From assembly GCA_913009825.1 (NCBI GenBank), contig CAJVYQ010000011.1, forward strand, positions 1-64,000: DNA of 64,000 nt, given 5' to 3'. Source of the stretch: an uncultured Deferribacteres bacterium. Lineage in GTDB: Bacteria; Zhuqueibacterota; JdFR-76; DREG01. This document shows positions 7,961-17,682 of the stretch, piece after piece. Position 1 is the stretch's first letter; each line of letters begins with the position of its first letter. The notes beneath the pieces were generated by a model that searched no databases, was not told the DNA's origin, and worked only from the letters and a program-made list of their open reading frames with translations. The translations under genes were made by a program, and so were the position numbers.

Positions 7961-8148
7961 CGAATAATTGCCACGAAGGTACTAAGGCACGAAGATGAAT
8001 AATGGAAAATATTATTAGAACTTAGTGTCTTTGTGATTTGGCAGCTACCCAACCAATATTTCATTTTTACTCTTAATTTTTGAGCGGGTACAATTTATTT
8101 TATTACCATTCAGACATTTGAAACGCCTAACCATAAAAGGTGCCATCC

Positions 8149-8346
8149 ATGAAAAACAGATTGTCAAAAATCTGGCCACAAGATAAATTCACTTCCCGGG
8201 GAGTCGTTTATGCCGCACTCGGTTTTGCCGGTTTGTTTTATGAACTTGTATTCCGGCAGCCGCCTGAATTGCTTGTCCTGATTTTCTATATCGTTATCAC
8301 CGGTATCGGTTTCATCTCCATATTTTTCATTAAGGAGCATGTCTAA
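8149..8346 (+). CDS. Small membrane protein, unknown
   Basis: ATG 8149 has an AAAGGTG ribosome-binding sequence at a good distance; an upstream GTG at 8140 would add three residues. The 65-residue product has a basic N-terminus (KNRLSKIW) followed by two hydrophobic segments, about residues 21-35 (VVYAALGFAGLFYEL) and 41-60 (ELLVLIFYIVITGIGFISIF). This suggests a two-helix inner-membrane protein or one long hairpin. I do not recognise the family. It stands alone between decayed sequence and repeats. Confidence 0.5.
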   Translation: MKNRLSKIWPQDKFTSRGVVYAALGFAGLFYELVFRQPPELLVLIFYIVITGIGFISIFFIKEHV

Positions 8347-8748
8347 GTGCGGCGGCTTGTTGGATCGGTCTTATTATCCGTACCTGTGTTGCATTTTTTT
8401 GTCAGGATCAACACCCTGCCCGGCCGCAGGCAGGGATGATCAGGATTAAAAAATGTCTTGCCTCTTTTTTTCATTCTGTCAAAAAAGAACAGTTACCATA
8501 TTGAAAAAGTCTGCTTAAAACAATGTTTTACAATGCAATAACATACAAACTCCCCGTCAGGTATCAAACCGGTACTACAATTATATGAAACGTTTTCCGA
8601 TTACTATGTAACTGAGAATTGCACTGTTTTTTCCCGAACCGTTCATCAAGCAGAAAACATCGATTTTGTCATGAATCCCGAACCGGCGGATCAATAGTGG
8701 GAGACTAACTGATATTGACAGAATGGCATTCCATTTTGCCAAATGAAG
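8347..8748. other. Intergenic stretch without a gene
   Basis: I see no coding frame. It contains one copy of a small palindrome, CCCTGCCCGGCCGCAGGCAGGG (8414-8435), a word that recurs in variants near 8947, 13327, 17377, 34346 and 49967. The rest is unremarkable. Confidence 0.5.
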
Positions 8749-8925
8749 GATTCATTGTAACTATTCAGGTGTTTTCTTTCAATCTTTTTCACCTTGCCGT
8801 GAACGACAAGGCTAAGAAATAAAAGGGCGCTAAAGCGTCCTATTTACGATAGCATCCTTCAGGATGCTTTCATGTCTTAGCCTGAGGGGTTCACTCTCAG
8901 GCGACCTGAATAGTTACGATTTATG
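8749..8925. mobile_element. Miniature inverted-repeat element, family 2 (copy 2)
   Basis: Almost base-for-base the same as the element at 7193-7352 in the same orientation, with the same ends (8757 and 8917). The flanks GATTCATT and GATTTATG agree at 6 of 8 positions, a decayed version of the exact 8-bp duplication of copy 1. Confidence 0.8.
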
Positions 8926-9565
8926 TTAATAAAGTGTGCTTTCGCTGCCTGTCTGCTCAGGCAGGCAAAAAACGCAGCTAAAGCGGTTAATTTTATATTC
9001 AGTTAAGTACAAGTCTAATACTATAGTGCGTAAAATAACTGCTGACTTTCAATTCAACTTAATCAAAACAGCCGATGGTCCTTTGAGTGCCAAAAGTCGG
9101 TTTTGGTTTAAGTTTTATCTGTTTTACATACTTTTTCTCCTGCTGTCCTGGCTGATTAACAATGGCCGTTGCGAAGAACAAGATTTTCCCCCTCCCGGAG
9201 GGGGAAAATCAGCGATGATAAGATCAACATGTGCCGGGTCCGTTAAGCCTTCTTTCGAACCCATCGATGTTTTCACCGCCGGACAGGATGATATCGTTGG
9301 AGTGAAGAATGCGTGGGAAAAGGGTGTACAATTTCGGGAACAGAATGTTGTAGAAACAAACAACGTTACTTTGGTTGCGGTTTGTCAGGTGCGGAATGCG
9401 AGTAGATGGTCGGATTCGCCGGGACAGGATTTGGTCGTTAATAACGGCCATGATAGGATAGCAAAGGCGCTGCGGCTGTGTTCGGTTCGGCTGCGGGGAT
9501 TCAATTGCAAAATGTCTGTTTCTCTCTGGAATGGTTGTTAAAAAACTAACTTTTGGAGCATCGAG
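8926..9565. other. Intergenic stretch, probably non-coding or decayed
   Basis: A 201-codon frame (8936-9541) runs through it but has no recognisable domain and no ribosome-binding site. It includes repeat sequence (GCCTGTCTGCTCAGGCAGGC at 8947) and a perfect hairpin GATTTTCCCCCTC-CCG-GAGGGGGAAAATC (9182-9210). I treat it as chance or decay. Confidence 0.45.
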
Positions 9566-11026
9566 ATGGAAAGAAGAAAGTTTTTAAAAAATACTTGTAT
9601 CGGGACTGCCGCTCTGTCTTTATCCCAACTTCAATTTTGCGGGAAAACAGGCGAAAAAAAGCCCAATATTATCTTTATCATGGCCGATGATCTGGGCTAT
9701 GGCGAGTTGGGCTGTTACGGGCAAAAAATCATCAAAACACCCAATATCAACAAATTGGCGGCGGAAGGAATGAAATTTACTCAATTTTACGCCGGCAGTC
9801 CGGTGTGCGCTCCATCCCGCTGCGTACTGCTCACCGGCAAACATACCGGCCATGCTTACATTCGCAACAATGGGCGACCGATAAACCGGGGACACAATCC
9901 GGGAAAAGGTGTTTTTGCCGGACAGAATCCGCTTGCGGCGGATGAAGTCACCATCGCAGAAGTTTTGAAAAAGCATGGTTACGTAACCGGCGCCATTGGA
10001 AAGTGGGGACTGGGCGCCGTTGGTACGGAAGGAGACCCGAACAAACAGGGGTTCGATCTGTTTTACGGCTACAACTCACAGGTTCAGGCGCACAATCATT
10101 ATCCGAAATATTTGTGGCGCAATGATAAAAAAGAAATATTGGCAGGGAACAACCGGGAATTAACCGGAAAACAGTATTCTCAGGATCTGTTCATTCGGGA
10201 AGCAAAAAAATTCATTCGTAAAAATAAAACCCGCCCGTTTTTTCTCTATTTACCCTTTATCGTTCCTCATTTGTCTATCCAGGTGCCGGAGGATGCGCTT
10301 GCCGAATACAAAGGCAAAATTCCCGAAACACCGTACAAGCACCGGGGCTACCTGCAGCATCCGTATCCCCACGCAGGATACGCGGCGATGATCTCCCGCA
10401 TGGATGCCGGGATTGGTGAAATTATGGCTTTACTGAAGGAACTGGGATTGGATGATCAAACCATCGTGTTTTTCACCAGCGATAACGGCCCCACTTACAA
10501 CCGGCTTGGCGGTGCCGATTCTGAATTTTTTAACAGCACCGGACCGTTGCGGGGGAGAAAGGGAAGCGTGTACGAAGGCGGTATTCGTGTTCCTATGATT
10601 GCCCGCTGGCCGGGTAAAATTACTCCGGACAGCCAGACCCACCTGCCGTTCGCTTTTTGGGATGTTCCGCCCACGCTTTGTGAACTCGCCGGAACAAAAC
10701 CGCCGGCGCAAACCGATGGTATCAGTTTTTACCCAACGCTTACCAATAATAGCCGGCAGAAGCAGCATGCATATCTCTACTGGGAATTCCCGGCGTACGG
10801 CGGTCAGCAAGCGGTACGTATGGGCGATTGGAAAGGAGTACGCAGCGGTCTGAAGAAAAAAAACAGTGATAAATCGATCCGGTTGTACAATCTGAAAGAT
10901 GATATCGGAGAAAAAAATAATGTTGCTGCGGCTCATCCGGAAATTGTGCAAAAGATACGGGAAATCATGAAAACCGCTCGTAGCGAATCGAAATTGTTTC
11001 CGTTTCCGGAAACGAAGTTGCACTAA
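9566..11026 (+). CDS. Tat-exported formylglycine sulfatase
   Basis: The 486-residue protein begins [10 protein letters not shown], a twin-arginine signal, followed by a hydrophobic stretch and a lipobox-like LQFC, so it may be an exported lipoprotein. The type I sulfatase core is clear: metal-binding DD (41-42), the modification motif CAPSR (C81, P83, R85) whose cysteine is converted to formylglycine, GKWGLG near residue 147, and SDNGPTYN near residue 305. It hydrolyses a sulfate ester, probably on a polysaccharide or glycosaminoglycan, in the periplasm. Substrate cannot be read from sequence. A second sulfatase follows 249 bp downstream. No formylglycine-generating enzyme is in the window. 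Confidence 0.9.
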   Translation: MERRKFLKNTCIGTAALSLSQLQFCGKTGEKKPNIIFIMADDLGYGELGCYGQKIIKTPNINKLAAEGMKFTQFYAGSPVCAPSRCVLLTGKHTGHAYIRNNGRPINRGHNPGKGVFAGQNPLAADEVTIAEVLKKHGYVTGAIGKWGLGAVGTEGDPNKQGFDLFYGYNSQVQAHNHYPKYLWRNDKKEILAGNNRELTGKQYSQDLFIREAKKFIRKNKTRPFFLYLPFIVPHLSIQVPEDALAEYKGKIPETPYKHRGYLQHPYPHAGYAAMISRMDAGIGEIMALLKELGLDDQTIVFFTSDNGPTYNRLGGADSEFFNSTGPLRGRKGSVYEGGIRVPMIARWPGKITPDSQTHLPFAFWDVPPTLCELAGTKPPAQTDGISFYPTLTNNSRQKQHAYLYWEFPAYGGQQAVRMGDWKGVRSGLKKKNSDKSIRLYNLKDDIGEKNNVAAAHPEIVQKIREIMKTARSESKLFPFPETKLH

Positions 11027-11274
11027 TTATCCTTTTTAGCCAGGGCCGCCGCGCTTTATTTGGTTAGCACTTACACCAACACACACTTCTACAATATATG
11101 CTACAATCGGTGTTGTTACAATCATGCTGTCGGATATGTCGTCAGTTTGGCCATGCCTGTATCGGTTCAGGATCTGACCGGATTGATTTTTTACACGCAA
11201 AACAGACAAGAGGGGAGATAGAGAAATTTTGCAATGTAACTAATATAAAATCATAATTTTAACAGAGAGGAAAA

Positions 11275-12732
11275 ATGGAACGACGTAGTTTTTTACAAAC
11301 ATTGGCGGGGAGTTTGGCGTATGCGGGGTTGACCGGCTGTCGGCATGGTCATGAAAATAGGCCCAATGTAGTTCTGGTTCTGGTAGATGATCTGGGGTGG
11401 ACCGATGTAAGCTGTTTCGGCAGCAAATATTATGAAACTCCCAACATCGACCGGTTGTGTGCCGGCGGGATGAAATTTACCGGCGCTTATGCAGCTTGCG
11501 CTGTTTGTTCTCCCACAAGGAGTTCAATTATGACGGGTCGCTATCCCACACGCACCGGGATTACCGATTGGATTCATTTCCGGGATCCCCGGGTAAAAGA
11601 AGCGCTCAAAAACAACACGGAAATCACAGGATACGATCCCGGCGGAAACCGTCCCATGCTCACTCCTGCCAACCAGTTCTGGTTGAAACACGAAGAAATA
11701 ACTATTCCGGAATTGTTGAAATCACGGGGATATACTTCCTGTCATATCGGCAAATGGCATCTGGGACCCAAACCATATTATCCGGAAACGCAGGGCTTCG
11801 ATTACAATATTGGCGGTTGCGAATACGGCCAACCACCCGCTTATTTCGATCCGTATGCCAACAAACGACTGAAAGGGATTCCCACGCTGCCGCCGCGAAA
11901 AGAGGGAGAATATTTGACGGACCGGGAATCCGACGAAGCAGTGCGTTTTATCAGAGAGCACAAAGACCAGCCTTTTTTTCTCTATATGGCTCATTACGCC
12001 GTCCATTCTCCGCTGCAAGCCAAAGAAAAGATGATCGAAAAATACAAAGCGAAAGCGAAAACCAATCAGAAGAATCCGGTTTATGCCGCTATGGTGGAAA
12101 GCGTGGATCAGGCGGTGGGCAGAATCATGGCTACGCTGAAAGAGCTGAATCTTCAGGAGAACACCATTGTTATTTTCAATTCCGATAACGGCGGTGCCAG
12201 TCATTTTTTCGCCACGGATAATTCTCCGTTACGCAAAGGGAAAGGCTTTCCGTACGAAGGCGGCATTCGTGTGCCGCTGATTGTCTCCCGGCCCGGTGTG
12301 ACAAAACCGGGCTCCATCTGTGATCAGCCGGTTATCAGTATGGACCTGCTGCCGACGATTGCACGGGCCGCGGGTGCAGATTTGCCACAGAACCGCAGGA
12401 TAGACGGTTTAGATCTGCTGCCGTTGCTGCGGCAAACCGGCACGCTGCCGCGCAAAACGTTGTACTGGCATTTTCCCCATTATTGGTGGGGCACTCATGT
12501 GCAGCCGTACAGCATCGTTCGCAACGGCGATTGGAAACTGATCCATTGGTATCAAAATGATCAGTTTGAACTGTACAATATCAAAAACGATATCGGTGAA
12601 ACCACCGATCTGGCTGTCCGAATGCCGGTAAAAGTTGCTAATCTAAGAAAAAAACTGGCTGTTTGGTTACAGGAAACAGGAGCTAAAATGCCGGTGAAAA
12701 ATCCGGATTATAAACCGGAAGAGAAAAAATAG
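11275..12732 (+). CDS. Tat-exported formylglycine sulfatase (lipoprotein-type)
   Basis: Starts MERRSFLQTL (twin-arginine) with a lipobox LTGC at residues 19-22. Metal-ligand DD is at 38-39, the modification motif CSPTR at 78-82, HIGKWHLG near residue 160, and NSDNGG near residue 303. It is only distantly similar to the preceding sulfatase, so the two probably act on different linkages of the same polymer rather than being a recent duplication. RBS AGAGAGGAAAA precedes ATG 11275. Export and lipid anchoring are inferred from the signal. Together with the heparinase-like protein at 29.6 kb it points to use of sulfated polysaccharides. Confidence 0.9.
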   Translation: MERRSFLQTLAGSLAYAGLTGCRHGHENRPNVVLVLVDDLGWTDVSCFGSKYYETPNIDRLCAGGMKFTGAYAACAVCSPTRSSIMTGRYPTRTGITDWIHFRDPRVKEALKNNTEITGYDPGGNRPMLTPANQFWLKHEEITIPELLKSRGYTSCHIGKWHLGPKPYYPETQGFDYNIGGCEYGQPPAYFDPYANKRLKGIPTLPPRKEGEYLTDRESDEAVRFIREHKDQPFFLYMAHYAVHSPLQAKEKMIEKYKAKAKTNQKNPVYAAMVESVDQAVGRIMATLKELNLQENTIVIFNSDNGGASHFFATDNSPLRKGKGFPYEGGIRVPLIVSRPGVTKPGSICDQPVISMDLLPTIARAAGADLPQNRRIDGLDLLPLLRQTGTLPRKTLYWHFPHYWWGTHVQPYSIVRNGDWKLIHWYQNDQFELYNIKNDIGETTDLAVRMPVKVANLRKKLAVWLQETGAKMPVKNPDYKPEEKK

Positions 12733-12837
12733 CAACAAAAGTTGTTAAAATATTTCGGATTGTAGCGCAATTTCCACATAAGAACCAGCGGAAAAAATTT
12801 GGGAAAAATAGTATCATATCACCGGAGCGGAGGCAAC

Positions 12838-13284
12838 ATGCAAATCAATCTCACGAAAAAAGAATACAAAATTCTGTTGGAAGTTCTTACTATAGCAGAT
12901 TGGGTTCTTCATGCACACAAAGATGAAGAGGACGCCGGCAGCAGGAAGTATAGAGCATTAGAACAGAAGATTTATTCACTGGCGGCTAAAACGGGAGCAA
13001 AAAATTTAGTGGAGTACAATGAAGAATATAATATGTTTTTCGCTACCTCAGAATTGGAAGAAAATAGTGATGTCGTGTATTTTATTGAGGAATTTGAAAA
13101 TGATACATTTTGGGAAGAATTGATTGACCGCCTGGCGTTAAGGGATCAGATTGCAGAGGAAGGCGAAGATGCCTTTGCCTTTTTGAGTCCGAAAGAAAGA
13201 TTCAGGAGAAAACAACCCCTGCTGGAAAAATACCAGGATGAATTTGCAGAGAACGGATTAGATAATCTGCGGTTGATTTTTTAA
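12838..13284 (+). CDS. Acidic hypothetical protein
   Basis: I place the start at ATG 12838, 3 nt after GGAGGCAAC, rather than at the TTG 12799, which has no ribosome-binding site. The 148-residue product is soluble, strongly acidic and mostly helical in appearance (LTKKEYKILLEVLTIADWVL, then EELIDRLALRDQIAEEGE). It has no cysteine pair, signal peptide or known motif. I do not recognise a family with a known function. It stands alone between the sulfatases and the oxidase gene. Confidence 0.65.
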   Translation: MQINLTKKEYKILLEVLTIADWVLHAHKDEEDAGSRKYRALEQKIYSLAAKTGAKNLVEYNEEYNMFFATSELEENSDVVYFIEEFENDTFWEELIDRLALRDQIAEEGEDAFAFLSPKERFRRKQPLLEKYQDEFAENGLDNLRLIF

Positions 13285-13574
13285 CTTGGAATCTTGATTG
13301 TCGCACAAACAGGAGTTGCATTTGTTGCTGCCTGCCCCGGGCACAGCAGGAATCCAATAAAATCAAAAACTTATAGATTCATGCTTACGCGGGAATGACA
13401 GAAAAGTTGGGTTTTCGGTCAGGCACTAATTAGGACAAAGTTTTTATTTTACTCATTGGATGAGTCCTGTATTTCTCGTAAAATATTGTAATTATTAGAC
13501 TGAACACTGAAAGTTGAGAGTTAATCACTTCTTTTAGGGAAAATTAAACAATTAATCCTGTCGGGAAAGGTTTT
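13285..13574. other. Intergenic stretch with repeat fragments
   Basis: Holds an imperfect CCTGCC/GGCAGG palindrome (13327-13350) followed by a stretch (GGGAATGACAGAAA...CACTAATTA...AAAGTTTTT, about 13391-13447) that recurs at 49990-50045. No gene seen. Confidence 0.5.
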
Positions 13575-16454
13575 ATGTCACAAACAGACTTCGACAAATT
13601 CGAAAATGAACTGCGCCGGAAGATAAAAGGCGATGTCGCTTTTGATGATGTTACGCTGGGTATTTATGCTACGGACGCCGGTATTTATCAGATCAGGCCG
13701 GTCGCGGTGGTTCTTCCCCGGGATGAAGAGGATGTGAAAAACGCAGTAGTATCGGCGGCAAAATACCGCGTTAATATTCTGCCCCGCGGCAGCGGTACCA
13801 GTCTGGGCGGGCAGGCGGTTGGTTATGCCATGATCCTGGATTTCACTAAATATATGAACCGTATTCTGGAATTGAATTTGGCGAAGCGCTGGGTGCGGGT
13901 ACAGCCGGGAATTATATTAGATGTTCTAAATGCGGAACTGGCCAAATATGATCTGCAATTTGCCCCGGATCCGGCGACAAGCAGTCGCGCCACTATTGGC
14001 GGGATGATTGGCAACAATTCATCCGGCGCCAGGAGCGTCTATTACGGCATCACCAAAGACCACGTGCTGGAAGCGAAAGTATTGCTTTCTGATGGTACAG
14101 AAATGTGGTTTCGTGAATTCTTTATTCTCGATGATCCGGCAGGCTGGAGCACGCGGGAAAGAGAGATTGTTCGCCGGTTCAAAAAAATTATCGCCGCAAA
14201 TTGTGACGAGATTAAGAAGCAGTTTCCCAAACAGATGCGCCGGGTGCAGGGCTACAATCTGGATGCTTTTGCAGATACGGTGCGCTGGAATCTCGCCAAA
14301 CTGATCGTCGGCAGCGAAGGAACGCTGGCAACGGTACTGGATGCCAAATTGAATCTGGTGCCTTTACCCAAACACAAAGCACTTTGTGCCGTCCATTTTA
14401 ATGATCTGTTGGCCGGCATCCGTGCTGTTGAAGCCATTTTAACTCACCGGCCGTCGGCTGTTGAAATCCTGGATCATGAAATAGTGGCTCGAGCCGGAAA
14501 GAATCTCAGTATTGCACCCCTGTGCAATTTTGTCCGGGGCGAGCCGCAAGCTATTTTGGTAGTCGAGTTTTTTGGCGACACACAAAAAGAAGCAGAGGAA
14601 AAAGCCGAAACTCTGGCCGAAAATCTGCAAAACCGGAAAAAAGGGTATGCCTGGCCGGTCATTGTGGCTGCGGAGGAACAGGCAAAAGTTTGGGCGGTAC
14701 GTAAAAACGGCCTTGGGCTTATGTTAGGTATAAAAGGTGACCGAAAGCCGCTGGGCTTCATCGAAGACGCCAGTATTCCGGTGGAACATCTGCCGGATTA
14801 CATCGATAAGATTCTTTCGTTTTGTAGAGAGAAGAATGTGCCGGTTGTTATGTACGCCCATGCCAGTGTGGGTACGATTCATATTCGGCCTGCTTTATCT
14901 ATGAAATCCGGACAGGATATTAATACCATGCAAGAGATCGCCGAATTCTCTTTCAATCTGGTGCTGAAATACCACGGTTCGGTAAGCAGCGAACACGGCG
15001 ACGGCCGCAACCGCAGTCCTTTTTTAAAACGCTATTTTGGCGGGCAGATTTACCAGGCTTTACGTGATGTGAAACAACTATTCGATCCGGCAGGACTCAT
15101 GAACCCCGGCGTTATTGTGGATGCCAATCCCATGGATCAGGATTTGCGTTTCGGGCCGAATTATCAGACGCCGGTTGTGGATACCCTGTATCATTACCGG
15201 GAAGAAGGCGATTTTGCCCACGCGGTGGAGTTGTGCAACGGTGTGGGGGTTTGTCGCCAGGAGTTGGATGGCACCATGTGTCCCAGTTACCGGGCGACGC
15301 GGGATGAGGTAGATTCCACCCGCGGCCGTGCCAATGCGCTGCGCCTGGCTATGACCGGCCAGTTGGATACGGATGGATTAAGTAGTGAAAAATTATACGG
15401 CGTATTGGATCTTTGTCTCTCCTGTAAATCGTGCAAAGCGGAATGTCCCAGCAACGTGGATCTGGCCAGGTTAAAAAGCGAGGTTTTGCAAAAATATCAC
15501 GATGAGCACGGTGTTGCATTGCGTGATAAATTGGCAGCCAAATCAACCGCTATGGCGGCTGTAATTGCCGGATGGAAAGCAGCAGTAGTGGTAAATTTTG
15601 TACAAGGGAATTTCCTTTTCCGTCGATTGATGGAGTGGATTGCCGGTATCGATAAACGGCGGCGGCTGCCCCGGTATGCGAAAAAATCGTTTCTTAAATG
15701 GTTCGAAGAACGCAAAAGAACACGGCCGGAATCAGCTAAAAAGATTGTTCTTTTTGATGACACGTACATGAATTTTCATGAACCCCATATTGGTTTCTCC
15801 GCTGTGGAGTTGCTGGAATCATGCGGCTACGAAGTAATTTTGGCCGGCGCCGGATGCTGCCAGCGGCCGAAAATATCCCACGGCTTTTTGCGGGAGGCAA
15901 AAGGGAAAGGCGAAAAAACGCTGCGCAATCTGGACCGGTATATTCAACATGGCCTGCAAATTGTGGTGTGTGAACCGGGCTGTGCATCCGCATTGACGGA
16001 TGACCTTCCCGATCTGATCGATGATGAAAAATTGGGCGATCGTATCAAAGCCAACGTGAAGATGATCGATGTGTTTCTGGCGGAAGAAATTAAAAATGGA
16101 AATCTGCAAACCCAATTCATTTCACCATTTGAAAAAATTATAATTCATGGACATTGCCATCAAAAATCGCTGTTTGGCACCATCCGGATGAAAGAAATTC
16201 TGGAGCTTGTGCCGGGCATTTCAGTTTCGGAGATCGATTCCGGCTGCTGCGGGATGGCCGGTTCGTTTGGCTACGAAAAGGAACATTTTGAGCTTTCGTT
16301 AATAATCGGGGAAGACCGGCTTTTCCCCGCCATCAGAAACAGGGAGGAAGGAACCGCGGTGGTTGCCTGCGGATTCAGTTGCCGTCATCAGATAAAAGAC
16401 GGCACCGGTGTGCAGGCGGTGCATTGGGTGGAAACACTGCGGGGGAAGTTTTAA
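13575..16454 (+). CDS. FAD-linked oxidase with C-terminal Fe-S and CCG domains (D-lactate/glycolate-type dehydrogenase)
   Basis: The 959-residue protein fuses three modules. Residues about 1-240 are an FAD_binding_4 domain (PRGSGTSLGGQAVG and NNSSGARSVYYG). About 250-530 is the FAD-oxidase C-terminal domain, ending in HASVGTIHIRP, SEHGDGRNRSPF and LFDPAGLMNPG. From C554 there is a ferredoxin region (CNGVGVC, MCPSYRAT, then CLSCKSCKAECPSN) for two 4Fe-4S clusters. Residues about 710-950 carry two cysteine-rich CCG-type halves (GAGCCQRP, GHCHQKSLFGT, SGCCGMAGSFGYE). The layout matches large D-lactate or D-2-hydroxyacid dehydrogenases that pass electrons to a quinone or Fe-S partner. Substrate is inference. 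Confidence 0.85.
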   Translation: MSQTDFDKFENELRRKIKGDVAFDDVTLGIYATDAGIYQIRPVAVVLPRDEEDVKNAVVSAAKYRVNILPRGSGTSLGGQAVGYAMILDFTKYMNRILELNLAKRWVRVQPGIILDVLNAELAKYDLQFAPDPATSSRATIGGMIGNNSSGARSVYYGITKDHVLEAKVLLSDGTEMWFREFFILDDPAGWSTREREIVRRFKKIIAANCDEIKKQFPKQMRRVQGYNLDAFADTVRWNLAKLIVGSEGTLATVLDAKLNLVPLPKHKALCAVHFNDLLAGIRAVEAILTHRPSAVEILDHEIVARAGKNLSIAPLCNFVRGEPQAILVVEFFGDTQKEAEEKAETLAENLQNRKKGYAWPVIVAAEEQAKVWAVRKNGLGLMLGIKGDRKPLGFIEDASIPVEHLPDYIDKILSFCREKNVPVVMYAHASVGTIHIRPALSMKSGQDINTMQEIAEFSFNLVLKYHGSVSSEHGDGRNRSPFLKRYFGGQIYQALRDVKQLFDPAGLMNPGVIVDANPMDQDLRFGPNYQTPVVDTLYHYREEGDFAHAVELCNGVGVCRQELDGTMCPSYRATRDEVDSTRGRANALRLAMTGQLDTDGLSSEKLYGVLDLCLSCKSCKAECPSNVDLARLKSEVLQKYHDEHGVALRDKLAAKSTAMAAVIAGWKAAVVVNFVQGNFLFRRLMEWIAGIDKRRRLPRYAKKSFLKWFEERKRTRPESAKKIVLFDDTYMNFHEPHIGFSAVELLESCGYEVILAGAGCCQRPKISHGFLREAKGKGEKTLRNLDRYIQHGLQIVVCEPGCASALTDDLPDLIDDEKLGDRIKANVKMIDVFLAEEIKNGNLQTQFISPFEKIIIHGHCHQKSLFGTIRMKEILELVPGISVSEIDSGCCGMAGSFGYEKEHFELSLIIGEDRLFPAIRNREEGTAVVACGFSCRHQIKDGTGVQAVHWVETLRGKF

Positions 16455-16469
16455 AATAGGCAAGTAAAA

Positions 16470-16527
16470 CCTGAATATAGTGATTGTAGGACGATTCGCT
16501 GAATAACCAACCGGATTTACATTAAAA
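16470..16527. mobile_element. One-ended fragment of family 1 repeat at the start of the cyclase gene
   Basis: CCTGAATATAGTGATTGTAGGACGATTCGCTGAATAACCAACCGGATTTACATTAAAA matches, in reverse orientation, the right half of the family 1 element at 38893-39009. Only one terminal repeat is present. The matching stretch runs up to the start codon of the next gene. Confidence 0.7.
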
Positions 16528-17168
16528 TGGATAAAAAAATGAAAATAGTTGATATTTCCGCGCCAATGAATGCAGACACAACTGTCTGGCCGGAGGATGT
16601 TCCGATTCGGGTGGAAACGCTATCTTCACGGCAACAAGGAGATGAATTCCATATTTCCAAATTTACTTTAGGTTCGCACAGCGGCACTCACATCGATGCA
16701 CCTTTCCATTTTTTGGAGTCCGGTCGAAAATTAAGCGAGATTCCTCTGTCGCAACTCATCCTTCCGGTAAAAGTGGTTCAATATGATGAAAAGGAGCATA
16801 TTACAAGGGAATTTGTCCGGTCGCTACCGCTGAAAAATGTGGCGGGAGTTCTGTTTAAAACCTCAAATTCGCGCTGGTGGGAAAATCCTTCCGAACCGTT
16901 CCATGAAGATTTTATTGCGTTAACACCACCGGCAGCGACGGAATTGGCCGGATCGGGTTTAAAACTAATTGGCATCGATTACTTCTCAATTGAACCTTTG
17001 GACAGTGAAAATTATATAGTACATCAAACTTTATTGCAGAAGAATATTGTTATTCTGGAGAATGCCAATCTTTCCGCCGTTGTGCCGGAAGATTATCAGT
17101 TAATCTGTTTGCCTCTCAAACTGGAGGTGCCGGACGGAGCGCCGGTACGTGCTGTTTTGCTGAGTTAG
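16527..17168 (+). CDS. Cyclase-family metal hydrolase (kynurenine formamidase-like)
   Basis: The 213-residue protein belongs to the Cyclase/KynB superfamily (PF04199), shown by the zinc-binding motif SHSGTHIDAPFHF with H51, H55, D57 and H61. Length is normal for the family. Members hydrolyse N-formylkynurenine, isatin or related amides and lactones; the substrate is not readable here. ATG 16527 or ATG 16539 could start it, and neither has a clear ribosome-binding site, because the upstream sequence is a fragment of a dispersed repeat. It lies 72 bp behind the oxidase gene, but no tryptophan-catabolism genes are nearby. Confidence 0.8.
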   Translation: MDKKMKIVDISAPMNADTTVWPEDVPIRVETLSSRQQGDEFHISKFTLGSHSGTHIDAPFHFLESGRKLSEIPLSQLILPVKVVQYDEKEHITREFVRSLPLKNVAGVLFKTSNSRWWENPSEPFHEDFIALTPPAATELAGSGLKLIGIDYFSIEPLDSENYIVHQTLLQKNIVILENANLSAVVPEDYQLICLPLKLEVPDGAPVRAVLLS

Positions 17169-17224
17169 AAATGAGATGTTGTTTTTGTTTGATCTGTTGG
17201 GTAATGCCGGCGTGTTACTTCATT

Positions 17225-17452
17225 TCACTAAAGTAACTACTCCGGTATGCTTATTGTTTGATGTGCAGGAAGCCTTCGAATGAGTAACTCTTCGACAAGC
17301 TCAGGACAAACTTGTCGCAGAGCTCAGGCAGGTTTAAATAGCCATATTGCGGGCTTGCCCGCCTTTGCGGGCCTACCCGCCTGCTGCAGGCAGGGAATAG
17401 AAGCGTGATTACAGCTAATTCATGGTGCACATCTGAGTAGTTACCCGCTAAA
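17225..17452. mobile_element. Divergent family 2-like inverted-repeat element
   Basis: Left end GTAACTACTCCGGT (17233) and right end ATCTGAGTAGTTAC (ending 17444) resemble the family 2 ends. The 8-bp flanks TCACTAAA and CCGCTAAA agree at 6 of 8 positions. The interior is different and includes the CCTGCC palindrome (about 17377-17395). Confidence 0.5.
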
Positions 17453-17498
17453 TAATTAAAACTGTTAGAGATATAAATAATTGGTACTTGTAATGCGC

Positions 17499-17527
17499 TT
17501 GACATTTTTAAAAAAAAGTGATATATT
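17499..17527 (+). promoter_or_regulatory. Sigma-70-type promoter
   Basis: TTGACA (17499-17504) and TATATT (17522-17527) are separated by exactly 17 bp, close to consensus. It points at the SpoIID-like gene starting at 17683, leaving a leader of about 150 nt. Confidence 0.7.
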
Positions 17528-17682
17528 TTTATGTCTGTTTGGAATATTGCTTTAGGCGGCCACTTTTTTTCAAGCGTAAAAAAGTTACGTAAATGATCCG
17601 AAAGAAGTAAATAGCCATGTCGAAGAAATTATCCTGTTTTTAGGATGATTTTATTGAGCACAAAGAAATATGAGGGACTTTT

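Noticed and set aside
8936-9541. 201-codon plus-strand frame and minus-strand frames at 9124-9451
   Set aside because: No recognisable domain on either strand, no ribosome-binding site, and they include palindromic repeat sequence.
12799-12837. TTG 12799 as start of the acidic hypothetical protein
   Set aside because: GGAGG lies directly before ATG 12838, which is the better start.
17251-17505. Minus-strand 84-codon frame
   Set aside because: Its translation (KFVLSLSKSYSFEGF) is typical of the TTCGACAAGCTCAGGACA repeat and it lies in an inverted-repeat element.
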